From Heterobilharzia americana (taxonomy: Eukaryota > Platyhelminthes > Trematoda > Strigeidida > Schistosomatidae), in the NCBI GenBank assembly GCA_944470555.2, contig OX104132.1, forward strand, positions 13,401,755 to 13,465,754: a stretch of 64,000 nucleotides of DNA, written 5' to 3'. The translations under genes were made by a program, and so were the position numbers. Below the pieces are notes generated by a model that was given only the letters and a program-made list of their open reading frames with translations, was not told the DNA's origin and did no database searches. This document shows positions 47,693 to 60,300 of this stretch, piece after piece (the stretch's first letter is position 1; every line of letters starts with the position of its first letter).

Positions 47693-50048
47693 ATATCCGC
47701 TAAAGATCGTGACACTGGAAGTGCCGGAGAAGTTGAGTGTTATTTGATTGAAGCTGACAATTTCAATCGTAAAGCCAAGAAAGTGACCTTTCATTAATCT
47801 CAGATCAGTCGAAGACTGTTCACAATTTTGGATTAGATTCTACTGAAGACTCAGCTATCATCAACGCAGCCACTGCATCAAATAATATTGTACATTTCAT
47901 GTCTTCAGCCTATATTCCACGTACACAGTCAAGTCTATCAGGACGCCATGAAACTGAGTACATATTAGTAACAAAGGCAATGTTAGATCGTGAAAGTAAA
48001 AGTTCTTATTTTATTTATCTTACATGTCATGATCATGCTGAAAAATTGAATAATTTAAATTTGAAAAGAATTCATATTTGAATTATCCTTCATCAATGAT
48101 GATTAATATGAATTCACAAATTTCATCTAAACGTCTTTCATCAACAAAATTGTTAAAATCAATATTTTAGATGAAAATGATAATGGACCACAATTTGATC
48201 AATTAAGTTATAAAGTAAAAATTTTTGAAAATTCTCTTGAAAATACTGAATTAATTCAATTGAATGCTATTGATAAAGATGAAGAAAGTCATATAATTTA
48301 TCGATTTGCTCAATCAACTGATCAATTTATACAAAACTATAGTGATATTGATTTAAATTTAATTTTGAAACATTTTAAAATAGATAACAAATTAGGTTCA
48401 ATTAAAACAACAAATATCCCATTGGATAGAGAAAGTAAAGATTCATTTTTAATCCCTATAATTGCTTATGATGATGAATATCCAAGTAGAACATCTAATG
48501 CATGGATACACGTTGAAATAGGTGATATTAATGATAATACACCTCACTTGATAGGGAATACAACATTTTGGATAGATGAAGAAGGTACAATTACAGAACA
48601 CGGGACTATTAATAGTCCTACTAGTAGTTTAAGACAATATCATGGTAATTATCAAATATTCATTGGACGTTTGTTAGGTGAAGATGATGATATCGGTGAA
48701 AATGGACAAATTATTTTTAAACTAGGCTTTACTAATCAAAATAATCTTAATAATATTTCAAAATGGTTTTTGCATTCTGATGGCATGCTATTTGTTCAAT
48801 CGACTACAGTACATAATAATGGAGATCATATCAATAATTATTTAGATCGTGAAACAATTCCTGTCTATAAGATTCCAATTATCATTAGTGATTTAGGCAA
48901 AAATCCTACACGTTCATCTACAGGTACAGTGACTATCAGTTTAAGAGATATAAATGATAATTCACCTAAATTTTTAAAACCTTCATATCATGATTTAAAT
49001 TTCACTCTGAAAGATAACAGCCAATCATCTTTGAGTATTCCTAAAATTATGTCACCTAATATACCAAGTGAACGAATCAATATTCTTCGTCTAGATAATT
49101 CAAATCCTGGTACACTGATTTATACTGTTCATGCTATCGATTCAGATGATGGTAATAATGGTAAAGTGATTTATAAACTTCAAGTATATGAAGGATATTG
49201 GCAGTTAACTCATAATTCACATCAATCCATAAGTAAAAATGATACTAATAGATCTACAAATGACTATTTTATTATTGATCAAAATTCTGGTGAAATACGA
49301 ATCAATAAACCGATTACTTTAGATAATTTACAAAAAATACCTAAATGTTTAGTTGTCTTTGCTGAAGATTGTGGTATTCCATCGAGAAGAAATTATGCAT
49401 TTTTATATATTGATGCTATGACAGAAGAAGAAGAAGAAGAAGAAGAGCAGAAGAAACAGAAACTAATCGATAATAATAATCAAAGACTTCTCAATCCTGT
49501 ATCAGTAAATAACACAAAGAATCGTTTAAATTTTATTGATCGATCGATTAATTTAACTGACTTTAAGAGAGACAATAAACAGCAATTAGTTGGTCTGAAT
49601 TCAAATAATAATAATAATAATCCACAGTTAAAATTATTGAAAATGGACAATACTCAAATGTATCCACATTCTAATTCAAGAATGAAGTACAGTCAATCAG
49701 TCAATACAAAATTTCCGTCTTCTCTTCAATCAAATTCACTTAATGAAGATAATGATGATGATGATGATGATATGGAGAAATTAATATCAAATTATCGAAT
49801 CATGATGAATACTGGTGAATCGGATACAGTCAATACCAATCAATATAATAGTACTGATTTGATTACTGGTTTAGGTATTGGATTAGTAATTATCATTCTT
49901 GTCTGTTTATTGCTATTATTGACCTATGCTATACATGGAACACAAAATATTCGATTAACAAGAAACACATGTAAAAATCGTCGTACAAAGGTTAACGACA
50001 ATATAGTAGTGAAAGAGTATAAAAATGATGAAATTAATGAAACTATGA
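47693..50048 (+). CDS. Protocadherin-like gene, large exon: repeats, TM helix
   Basis: It continues in phase 0 with ISAKDRDTGSAGEVE and runs through three full repeat ends (DENDNGPQF, DINDNTPHL, DINDNSPKF) and a membrane-proximal repeat (DSDDGNNGKVIYKL, FAEDCGIPSR). Acidic (E8), poly-Asn and poly-Asp linkers follow, then one membrane helix at about 49,859-49,921 and a basic juxtamembrane stretch (NRRTKV). Three single-base losses break the frame: near 47,789, near 48,072 and near 48,155, where four A replace the five of the first-contig copy. Homopolymer consensus error is the likely cause. The exon ends at donor GTAAGT (50,049), phase 1. Confidence 0.86.
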
Positions 50049-51131
50049 GTAAGTAATTATTGATCGATTTTTTTTCCAATTTCAAAACCAGTATTGTTTA
50101 TACTTAATCGTTATATGAGATTGCTAAGTTTCGAGAGTAGCCATTTAACTTAGATGTGTTCTCTGAGCTGTAGTTTCAATCGGTAAATGCTTCACTATCA
50201 TGCTAGACAACATCAGCAATGCATCACAACTGAGTGAGATAATTGGCTGTTAGTAGATATCTATGATGTGCCACTTGACCTCAGTCTAATCTGATTGGTA
50301 GACTGGTGAGTCCTAGGGTAGCTGTTGAACCTGATTAGTTGATTTTAGCTTACAGTCTTTGTAGGGGGGTGTCGGGCTGAATAATTGATTGACCCTCTTT
50401 TTCTGTAAGCAATATACTGAGGTCAATTCGTTGCGATTGGTTTGATTGTTGTACACTAGACTGGAGACCCTGTCCCGTGATTGGTTGATCTGTTCAATAG
50501 TTAGTTTCTGTTAAGGGATGTTATTTTGCCTGCAGAATCAAATCAACCAATCAACATTCAACACTAGTCTACTTTCAGTGCCAGTGAGGTTGTTCTTTCT
50601 CGCCAAGACATCGATTCAAAGTAGATGTCTGCAAAAAAGCAGTCTGAGGTAAGAATAACTGAAGTTAGACATATAGTTGTGGGATTTCACTATGATTAAT
50701 TTTGGAAAACAAAATATTCGTACTACAATAGGCGGTCTGTCGATGTCACTAATGACATTAGAAATGAGACAGGGATAGAAAGAAAAGACCTGAAGACCTG
50801 GTAAACATTTGCATCTCCCTCTAAGTCTTTCTCTGATTTAGTCATTCTCACTTGCAAGTGTGACTTGTTGGGTATAGTCAATAGGTAGGTTTCGTTGGAA
50901 GCTCGTCTAAAGCCATCTGTCAATTTCTTTTCCCTACACTCAAAGGTTGAGTCTTAGAAAAAGGATTTACATGTCTAAAGTGCTGTAGGTTAATATTCTC
51001 TGAAGAAAAATTTCAATGAAATATTTTAGTTGAAATGGAACTGACAAGTAACGCACTGTCTGCTTTGATCGATTTCACCACTTGTCAAGTTCTGTTGCTA
51101 TCTTTTCTTCTTTGCACCTAATCTTTTTTAG

Positions 51132-51247
51132 GCATGGAAAAAAATTGTGAGAATGATCACAACGGTAGAAAATTTGAGGGTCCGAACAAGAGATGGAGGC
51201 AATTTTGTAATGCCATGCGTTTTGTAATCAGTCCTAATCGTCCGATG
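51132..51247 (+). CDS. Protocadherin-like gene, cytoplasmic exon
   Basis: Acceptor TTTTTTAG before 51,132, donor GTAAGC at 51,248. 116 bp, entering in phase 1 and leaving in phase 0, encoding SMEKNCENDHNGRKF through FVISPNRPM. The phase fits both the large exon and the next one at 53,959. Confidence 0.75.
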
Positions 51248-51956
51248 GTAAGCTATTCTTTGTGTGTGTGTTACTTCATGTGCTTAGTAATCAGTAATCT
51301 ATGTACTAGATGGGATAAACACTGAATTATGGATTTCATTACCAGTGTCGAAAGTAAAGAAATGATATTATAAAAACCTATGCATGAGCAATATCACTTC
51401 CCCGGTATCACACTCCCCCCCCCTTCTCATCCTTGATAATGTCTAGTCAGCTTTAGTCACTGCATATTTGTCATTATTACATTTCAGTTCACTACACTAA
51501 TGCATTATTCGAGTACAGAGAGAGTGTGTTTACCAAAAACGTTCTCGAAAGAGCCTCGGATTATTTCATACAGTAAGGTATCTGGTATCCCACCGAACCT
51601 CCTACTTTTTTCACATCGTTGCAAACCATCAATGATAATAAGGGATATGGCGTGCTACAATATCTCCTAGATTCCTCAAATAAGCCTGGAAATCCTTAAA
51701 AAGCCTTCATAGCCATTCATAGCACGCCGAGTGTTCGAGAAAAACCATGCGATCATGCGTGTGAGACTCTACTTGGTTGAAGGGCTCTCTAGAAAAGTGT
51801 AGAATTTTCCATGGCTATCAACCGTTAATTTTTGAAGATAATCTACTGGACAACAAATCCATATCGTTTTTGCTGCTTTTTTCCTGTTTTCGAGAAATCG
51901 AGTGATCATCTAGAGTTAAGTCTAAGGTTATTGTTAAACAGTCCACTCCTACGAAG

Positions 51957-51958
<2 letters not shown>

Positions 51959-52021
<63 letters not shown>
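51959..52021. repeat. (TA)n microsatellite, second-contig copy
   Basis: About 31 TA units in the intron between the exons at 51,132 and 53,959. Confidence 0.95.
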
Positions 52022-52022
<1 letters not shown>

Positions 52023-53164
52023 CAAGGATTTATCAATGAGCGACGCTAAGTAAACCTGTTGATATCGGTAAAAAAAACTGTGTAACCTCTTAAGCAGCAC
52101 CCAATTAACGGAGAAAAACTAGAATCAATCACTGGTGTACACTTATTTGATTGGAGATTGATTAACTCCTGGAGGTGGCATGTTGACTGCAGTCCTCCCT
52201 CAATCGAACTCGATCCCTTCAAGGCCTCTCGCAAACCTAGTATTCTTAAATAATCCAGTCAGTGTAATTTTTTCCTTCAGTCTTACAATTATACATCTGT
52301 CATGTGTTACTTGTTTGGGTAATTCGGTAATCACCCGGAATATCCTTTTGGATGACTGCTGATGCTTGTCATTTTCACACCATTTTTACACCATGACTAA
52401 CAGTCCATTTTCTACACCCCATTTGCAACGTAATTCGCTGATTGGTTGATCCTTACTCTTACTATTATTAATGCCTCGATTTGCGGAGGTCATATTTCGT
52501 GTGTATACGTACTCATGTGTTTTTGAACCGATTGATTGATTGACTATGTTCGAGCGACTTAAAACCACCCTAGTAACAGTCGAAATGACCAATTACGTTT
52601 CTTCATTTCGGCTGGCAAAGGCAGATTTTCATAAAATACAGAACTTTGATTAATCATTTAACTTGAAAGTCATTCTTATTCTCGTAGGTATTAACTCTCC
52701 CATCCAGCTTCGGTCTTCTTTTCTATTCGTCCCTGGTTGCAGTTGGTGCCTCTTGTGTATGAAGTTAGCTGTCAGCTAAGCGTGCTTATTATATCCGTTA
52801 GGAATATATAACGAAGATGAATGTGATTACTTATCGGCCCTGAACCAATTAATACAAACTGATAAACAGTGCTACTCAGCAACCATGTACAGGCTTATTT
52901 TACGAGCTGTATGCTCAGCAGGTTATCTGATGACCAGTGATACTCACTACCTGCTTAGACTTTCGTTATTAGTAGACAGCGCTCCAACCAGTGACCACAG
53001 ATGGAACATAACAACTGCACGAAGCATTAGGTCATATCAGGAGTTATAAATAAAAAACTAAGGTGTGAGTGTTGAGTGGTTAGAATAAACTAGTCAACTT
53101 GCAGTTAACGGGAAGAGCTACTTCTTGATGAGGAATCACAATTGTAGAAACAAAATATCCCCGA

Positions 53165-53455
53165 CAACTATTTTAGAAGTAGTATTCATCATGCACTGAC
53201 GTCAGTTGGGGAACCACTGAAAATCTGGGAGCACTGGACAGCCGTTTCGTTCTAGCTTGGGACTCCTCAGCAGTATGCACCCAAGACCCACGCGTTCGCC
53301 GTGCAACCTGAAGGTCCTGAGCTCAATCCCTAGCAGGATTTTGGGTGCGTACGGCTGAGGATTCCCATAATAGGACGAAACAGCTGTCCAGTGCTCCCAG
53401 ATTTTCAGTGGTTCCCCAACTGGTGTCAGTCTGTGATGGACACTACTTCTGAATT
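53165..53455 (+). repeat. Family B element, complete, in cadherin intron
   Basis: Inverted termini (CATGCACTGACGTCAGTTGG and CCAACTGGTGTCAGTCTGTG), a core with an RNA Pol III-like layout, a minus-strand hammerhead-like motif (53,213-53,275) and a + strand one (53,345-53,398). The direct and inverted cadherin copies diverge in context at this element. Confidence 0.8.
53345..53398 (+). ncRNA. Hammerhead-like motif of family B, core intact
   Basis: Core CTGAGGA 53,355-53,361, GAAA 53,377-53,380, two-pair stem III with loop AGCT, GUC before the predicted cut at 53,388/53,389. Stem I pairs GTACGG-side bases (53,349-53,354) with CAGTGC (53,389-53,394), one mismatch. Stem II lacks its first pair (U-C). 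Confidence 0.65.
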
Positions 53456-53958
53456 AAAAATTCCCATCCATCTCAAAAATATATTGAACTGTTGACAAAG
53501 AATCCAATATATTGATAAAAATTGAATAAAACGTAATAAAGATTGTTCTTTGACCTAGTAATTAATATTTAATGTGGGGTATTTTAACTGGTAGTCAAAA
53601 GACAAATAAGTAAATTACATATGACTTGTTGGACTATAATAAGATTACTAGTATTCGAGTAAAGCGCCTTCATCAGACACTGTCTTCGGTAACAGACGAT
53701 AATGATAAGATATTTTTATCAGTGACGTAAAATACTGCCTTCAGGATGCTTGTAGGTAATACCAGCCACCAGTAGGTGTACTTGATTTCTAATATATGAC
53801 AGTCGATGGAAATCTGGTTGATACACTCAAGAAAAAGTTAGAAATCTACCCAGTTCTTTCATATCTCCTCTTGTTTTTGTCCAAGTCAAATATTTATTCG
53901 ATAACAATGTAAACTTGATTGTTTTTTTTTCACTTTTAAATACTTTTTTTCTTCACAG

Positions 53959-54031
53959 AATAATAACAAAATGTCAAAACGTATTGAAACTATGATCTCT
54001 TCAAAAGTCTACACATTGAACCACAATAAGA
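53959..54031 (+). CDS. Protocadherin-like gene, short cytoplasmic exon
   Basis: A strong pyrimidine tract and CTTCACAG precede 53,959; donor GTAGGT starts at 54,032. Entering in phase 0 it reads NNNKMSKRIETMISSKVYTL then NHNK and leaves in phase 1, matching the last exon. Support comes from splice sites and phase; the sequence has no recognisable domain. Confidence 0.65.
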
Positions 54032-55142
54032 GTAGGTTTAACTATTTCAGTATTCATATTTTTTTGATATGACTATCGTTTTAATCACATAGAATTTATC
54101 GTTTCCTGTGAATTGAAATATATTTCTAACAGCTGTTTTCTAGTATTTGAACACACCAGTCAATATTGATTAATTAACCAATGAATAAACATATTTTTTG
54201 AAATTACGGCTGGTCTGTTATTTTACTAAAGTGAGTTATGTTAACTAGTGCTTATGACACTAATGAAGACGGTAGATTCATTTAATTTAAAGAAGAAACT
54301 GGAGTAACACTTATCGTTTCGACATACTTAGAGAGATCATTTCTGTTAGGATGAAGAGAAGGTGGTTTTCGCAGATTTCTCTCTTTGATCGATCTACTAA
54401 TGAAGTTTTGAATTATTTTTCTTTTGATGATGTATTCAGCATGAACTATTTCTTGGTTTGTCCATTGATTTGTCTAGTATCATTCACATTTACGTCAAGT
54501 AGATTTTCTTCTCTCTCCGGATTAATGCAACTTTCATTCGAATGATCTATTGTGTTAACTTTCAGACTGAATCGATAATTTTTCCTTCTTTTTATAATTT
54601 CTTACCGAATTACTCTCTGAAGTTTGTGCCTTGATTGAATTAGTTTTTTCTATCTGGTTTACGGCAAAAGGTCTAACTGGATTTATTGAGACCGTATTAC
54701 AGTGGATGCTGCTGATAAGAATGTATGAAGAGCAAATCAAGAGAGAAACGGAAAAGGAAACAAAGCACATTTTTCAAATGACGGGTTTAGTGCAAGGTGT
54801 ACCATATGTAAGGACTACCGTTCCAATTGTTGATGACAAACATTCTTTCTAACGTGTCTGTCTTCTATATCTTCGCCATGAACACTCTTATTTTTAAAAG
54901 ATGTAGGTATAAAACATGATATCGATAACTTAGGTCACGAGAAATTTGAACCGCTACCTCCAACTTACATTTACACAGCCTGACTGCTAACTCAACTTTA
55001 ATTGAACTTGACTCAAATGTGTGATTGGTTTTGATATACTTGAAACTTCGAACTGATTTATTATCATGGTTGTAGTTTAGTCACTTATTAACCTTGAATT
55101 TGATTGATTTCACATCTCATTTTTTCACTTTCATTTTTCCAG

Positions 55143-56007
55143 ACATTTCGTTTACTCCACAAGGTGTAAACATGTATATCCCACCGTCTGGTATCGAGGA
55201 TAGTTTTCATAGTGATTTCAGTTCTACAGATCCATTGAAAAAAAAGGTGTATGATAAGAAATCTATTTATCCCAGTCAAAGCGTGTATCATAAAGTTATC
55301 TATCCTCAACTAAATCAATTTATACCTGTAGTTAGTTCTGTTGATATGATGTCACTCTCTAGACAAGATACTAATGAAACCGACTATGCCCATAATACTG
55401 TTATTCCAACCATTGGTATTGTTGATAATGAGAAGCGCTTACTGACAAATTTAACCCATGAGGCCGCAGTAACCAATCAGCATGCAGGATCTAATTGTGA
55501 TCGTCTACCGCGTAATTATACTGTTTGTGACAGTGGTATTATCTCTGTATCAGATTATATGACACTTAGTCTTCATGATACTTACAACCAATACACTAAG
55601 AAGATTAACCCGACAGACTGTCACTTCTTAATGAATCGTATAAAAATTTTGATGAATCCAACACTCAAGTATCAGCTATCTCATCTCCTTACATTGATAA
55701 TCGCCAAAATCCTCATGTACCATTGACTAATGCATCATGTCAACTAAGTCGAAATTATCACCAATGCACCTCATCTACGCAGTGTTGTCAACTATTGCCG
55801 ACAATGAATAGAAAATCACCGAGATTATTAAATAATCCATCAGGAGATTCATCTAATACTAAAATTGAAATAAGTAGTATAAACAATACAACACAAATAA
55901 ATAAAACACCGAATAGTATAAATGAACACAATTCACATAATAATGATGAATGCATTTCTGAGGAGTGTTTCAAGTCTTCAGCATTGAAATCGGGTAGTTT
56001 TGTATAG
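55143..56007 (+). CDS. Protocadherin-like gene, terminal cytoplasmic exon
   Basis: Acceptor TTTTTCCAG ends at 55,142. In phase with the previous exon it encodes NISFTPQGVNMYIPPSG and about 290 residues of polar tail rich in Ser, Thr, Asn and His. A single-base loss in the A5/T4 run near 55,643-55,650 shifts the frame; after it the reading NFDESNTQVSAISSPYIDN continues to TAG at 56,005-56,007. No catenin-binding motif is recognised. Taken to be the intracellular C terminus of the adhesion receptor. Confidence 0.72.
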
Positions 56008-56154
56008 TAGTTATGATGCTTTGTTTCTTTTCGTCAATATTGTCAGTAAACATAATCATATTACTTCCTATAACCCACCTACCATCATCTCTCATCCTGC
56101 CAACTCATTTCATATACAGCTGCCAGTGCTTCATAAAAGATTTCTAGTGAATTC

Positions 56155-56160
56155 AATAAA
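56155..56160 (+). promoter_or_regulatory. Polyadenylation signal AATAAA
   Basis: A canonical hexamer 148 bp after the cadherin stop codon, the first such signal downstream on the + strand. Confidence 0.5.
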
Positions 56161-56880
56161 GTCCCTTTTCACTACTCACTAATCTCAATTAGAAGTCGGC
56201 ACTACATGTTATATGAATGTGGTTGTTGTGAAAAGTTGTTCATTTGGAAGCTGATTGATTTCCTTGAGTTTACTTCCTTTTTGTAACCTTTCTGCTCCAG
56301 TACAGTACATGTGTGTTTGTATCTGTTATGTCTACTCAAGTCAGAATCAAATTTACTACGATGTGTATTCCATAAAGATTATTATTATTATTATCCATTG
56401 TTTTTTCGTTCTTGTATAACGTTACTAAGTGGATTTTGTTCGAAAAAATATTCGATTGACTGGATATTATTAAATACAATGTTTAGTTGTGAACTAGATC
56501 CAGTCGGCTATGAAGGATGACTTCTTTCCACGATTAGACCTGCATTCTCAGCTGAATAATTCCGACTGTTGTTCAACCCTCTTTCAATATGACTATGTAT
56601 TTTGTAATTCAATCAAACGATCTGATATCTAATTATGAACAGAATTCATTGTAAAATGCATGTGTACCGCTGTAACACCTGGAATAATAGGTGTTAAGTC
56701 CGACAGTCAAAAAGAACATTGATGCTATTTGTAGGGAATGACTACTTTGTCTACGATGGTTAACATTAACGAAATATAATCAATATTTAGATTTTGAACC
56801 TAAAATGCAAATGAATTCCTGTCTATCAGTGTGACTATCTGAGATAGCGATGTATTCTTCATATTGGGCGATGAATGACG

Positions 56881-57005
56881 AAGGAATAAAAAATTAGGTA
56901 ATGGCAGGATTCGAACCAGCGACCTTTGAGTTACCGGCTAGATTCTCTAGTAAATGAGCATCAATACAAGTCTCCCGAACCACAGCTATATCAGGCAGCC
57001 ATATA
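56881..57005 (-). repeat. tRNA-derived SINE-like fragment
   Basis: On the minus strand an A-box-like TATAGCTGTGGT (complement of about 56,981-56,992) and a perfect B-box GGTTCGAATCC (complement of 56,907-56,917), about 60 bp apart. No acceptor-stem pairing is evident, so it is a tRNA-like repeat and not a tRNA gene. A separate + strand B-box-like GGTTCAATTCC lies near 57,204. Confidence 0.5.
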
Positions 57006-57339
57006 AATAATCAATATGATGCTTCCCACCCCCCTCAAACTCAGCCGGATTGGGATGAGAAGTCCTGGTTGGGCAGCCAATGGGTGTGCAATCTAGCGAT
57101 AGTAATGCTTCACAAATTCACATGACAAGCGGATAATACTCTTGATGACTGAAGTGAAATTAAAATCTGGGCAGTAGTTGGGACCGAGAACCCAAAGGTT
57201 CCTGGTTCAATTCCTCCCTCAGCCAAGACTGTAAGTTCTTCTTCAGTTATCATCCGGTATCAAGAAAAATCTCAAGCTTTCAAATTTCACTAGGTGAAAT
57301 TCATTTGACTACGGTGTTTTAAATTCTGAATTGTTATTA

Positions 57340-60300
57340 CTACTACTTATTGTCACTTGGGTTCCTAGTGGAAAATAGGGCTTCAGTTGCACGTCAACAT
57401 TTCACTCCCTTCTCCCCAGTCATTTCAACCTGGATCCACGACTACCTACAAACTTTCATTTCTTCCTCTCACGATCTCCTCCATAACACCCTCCCCTTGA
57501 ACGCCTAACTAGTCGTTTCCCATTTGGGTTCCACTCGACGGCCTGACCTGACCTGACGCGTGATGTCCCCAAACTATCTTCTCAGTGTATGTTCAATCCA
57601 ATCCATCTCCACTTCCTGCTGCATATTTGTTGGGTGATGGGTTGTTGGTTGGTTCGTTGCCAGCCAGCCAGAGTTCCTTGTTGTTTATTCTTATTATTCT
57701 AGCCATCTGATCTTCAGTGTCAGTATCGAGTGAGTGTAGACAGCAGCTGTTGATGAATGTCTGTAGTTTGTTGAAAATGCTTTTCGTAACACACCAGGTC
57801 TCTCAACCATCACATGCAAGCACTGACTTACTTGACTGACTTAGTGTTGAAAATCCGGATGTTGTTCACGTTTTATGCTGAGTGCAGTGCAGTAGATCTC
57901 CACACTGATTTCAGATTAATGAAGAGGTGTCTTGCTGTCTTTCCGACCCTGGCTGTCTTTGAAATCCTGATCTGTTCATGTGCCACCTGTAGTTGAAATG
58001 ATGGTACCTGGGTAGGTGAAAGAGACAACTTCATTTAAATTTCGCCTGTTGATGATGATTGGTGATAGCTACTTGTTGCTGCTGTAGTCCGTCGTCTCCA
58101 TTCTTACCTGAAGTCCCGTCTTTGCCACCCTGCCTCCTTCGTCAACTTGTTGGTTTCGCCCGGTAGACCTTCGAGTTTGTGCAACAAGACATTAGACATA
58201 AATCACCATCATTGGCGAAATCTAAATATTCTAGGCTGTTTCATACCATCAGTCAAACAGCGTATGCCAACCTTCTCACATCAACTCACAGTTGTCTGTT
58301 GCATGATCCAGTACAGTCGACCATAAGTAGGAAGATGATCGGTGATAGTAGGCGACAACCTTGTCTTACTCCTTCCTGTCCACTGTCTTCACTTAAAACA
58401 CATCACTCACCTTTCCATTGTGTTCTCAATCAATTGGCATGTAGCCTCATCACATAACATATAGTTGCTGTTGAATGAGGTTGATAAGGGTTTGTGGCAA
58501 TAAAACCGTAGTGTTGAAGCAGCTGTCTGCCAATTTACTTCTCAGTCAATGCTGTCGAAGGCGTTTTCAAAGTGGATGAAATTGAGGTAAATATTCAGTT
58601 GACTGGCATTCTATACTCTGTTCTATGATGATGATGTGTAGCGTGGCGTTGTAATTTGATTTGTACATGATTTGTTTTTCTTGAAGTCAGCCAGCCAACC
58701 AGTCAGCCTGTTTCAGTCGTAATTTTGAATACAGTGCATCTTTTAGTCTGTTCAAGATGATGTGGTTTAATATTTTGCTGTGGGTGGACAGGAGCATGAT
58801 TCCGTGCATCTTCTTGTTCTTGCAATGACTTAAGTCTCCCTTCTTTGGGAGTTTGATAAGATAGCCCTTCTTCCAGGCAGCCAGTAGGTATTTTTCCTTC
58901 CTTTCTTCCAAACCTTCTGCAGTAGTGGCGTGAGCATGTCCGCTGTTGTCTCTGGGTCTGTTTTCAGTGCTTCTGGTGGAATTCCATATGATCCTGCTGC
59001 TTTCCTGCATTTCAGCAGCTTTATGGAGTTCAGGACTTGGAGGGCTTGTGTTCACTGGTGATTCTGTGACTGGGCTGCTGGTGGTATTTCTGGACGAGTT
59101 TTCTGAAGTGGTCAGCCCATTGTTTCCTTTGCTTCTCCTCTTTGGTGGTAACCAGGTTTCCTTTACTATCTTTCATTGGCTTCGTCTGAGTTAACCTCTT
59201 CCCTACGAGACAGTAACCTGGTTATTTGATATAATGTTGTCAGGTCTCTGTATCTCCTACCAGCAGCCTGTCTGTTCCGCTTCACTTGCCAATGTGTCGT
59301 AGAAGTGTCTTTTGTCTTTGTGTGCACTCCTCTCCACTTCTTTGTCCAGTGTAGTGTTTTATAGGTCGTACTCAGTTCCTCTTCTCGTTGTTCATCCCTT
59401 CAGTGTACCACTGGTTTATCTTCTGCCTCACCATCACCATCTTCCTCTCCCTCCGCTATCAGCTTCCATGTGTTCGTCGAGATTCGTTCCTTGTCTTGTC
59501 TTGTTTCTTCTTCTTCCTTCCTAATACAGTTATTCAGGTCTCTTTCCATACAGCTTTCAAAGAGATCCAGTGTTCTTCTATGGAGGTCTCTTCATGGATG
59601 TCGCTCAATGTCTCTCATTTTGTCCTGATGACTGGCTGACGTCAAGATGTCCTTTGTAGTTTCGTCCTTCAGTTCAGTTTCTCTTCTGGGTGTGGAACTT
59701 GAACTGTGGTCTATCACCAACTTCTTTGAAGGCTTTTAACTTAGTTTTGTAGGCAGGTTCCTTGCACTAGATAGCGAGTGGTGTGAACCTACATCTGCTC
59801 CTCTTCCTTGATCTGATCTTGTGTCCAGTAGGCTAACTGTGTCTTCACTTTCTTCACATTGAGATGAAGTCGATCTGATTTTTAGTGTAGTGTAGTGTAG
59901 TGTGTCCTAGTGACTGGTGAAATCAAATCCATGTCGCTCTGTGAATATCCTTGTGTTTGTACACACAGCCTCCAATCACTAAGTCATTGGATGCGCAGAA
60001 TTCTGCAAACAGTTCTCCATTCTCCTTCATTTCGCCGATTCCTTCTCGACCCATGATTGGTTCCATTCCTGTGTTGTCTGCTCACAGCTTGGCTTTCATG
60101 TCACCTCACCCATCAGAATGGATTTTGATGTCACCACTGCCAACTGGGTTCTTGTCCAGTACTGATTGCAGTTGTCTGTAGAATTCCTCCTTCTTCTCTC
60201 CGTCTGTGTCTGTATTATTTGTAGGTGTGTAGAGTAGCATTGAATCATTTTGACTTTCATTTCTTTTGAGTTGAACCTTGCTGTCATGAACCTGATCCTG

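Noticed and set aside
31762..50048. Three tandem or inverted cadherin genes as a clustered protocadherin family
   Set aside because: Introns, microsatellites and inserted repeats are as identical as exons, a 500-N gap separates them, and two SNPs sort the copies as haplotypes.
54631..54852. 73-residue frame with a Glu/Lys-rich part as an extra cadherin exon
   Set aside because: No suitable splice sites or phase, and it lies in an intron whose flanking exons already join in phase.
56881..57005. True tRNA gene
   Set aside because: Good B-box but no acceptor stem or clover-leaf that I could fold; a tRNA-derived repeat fits better.
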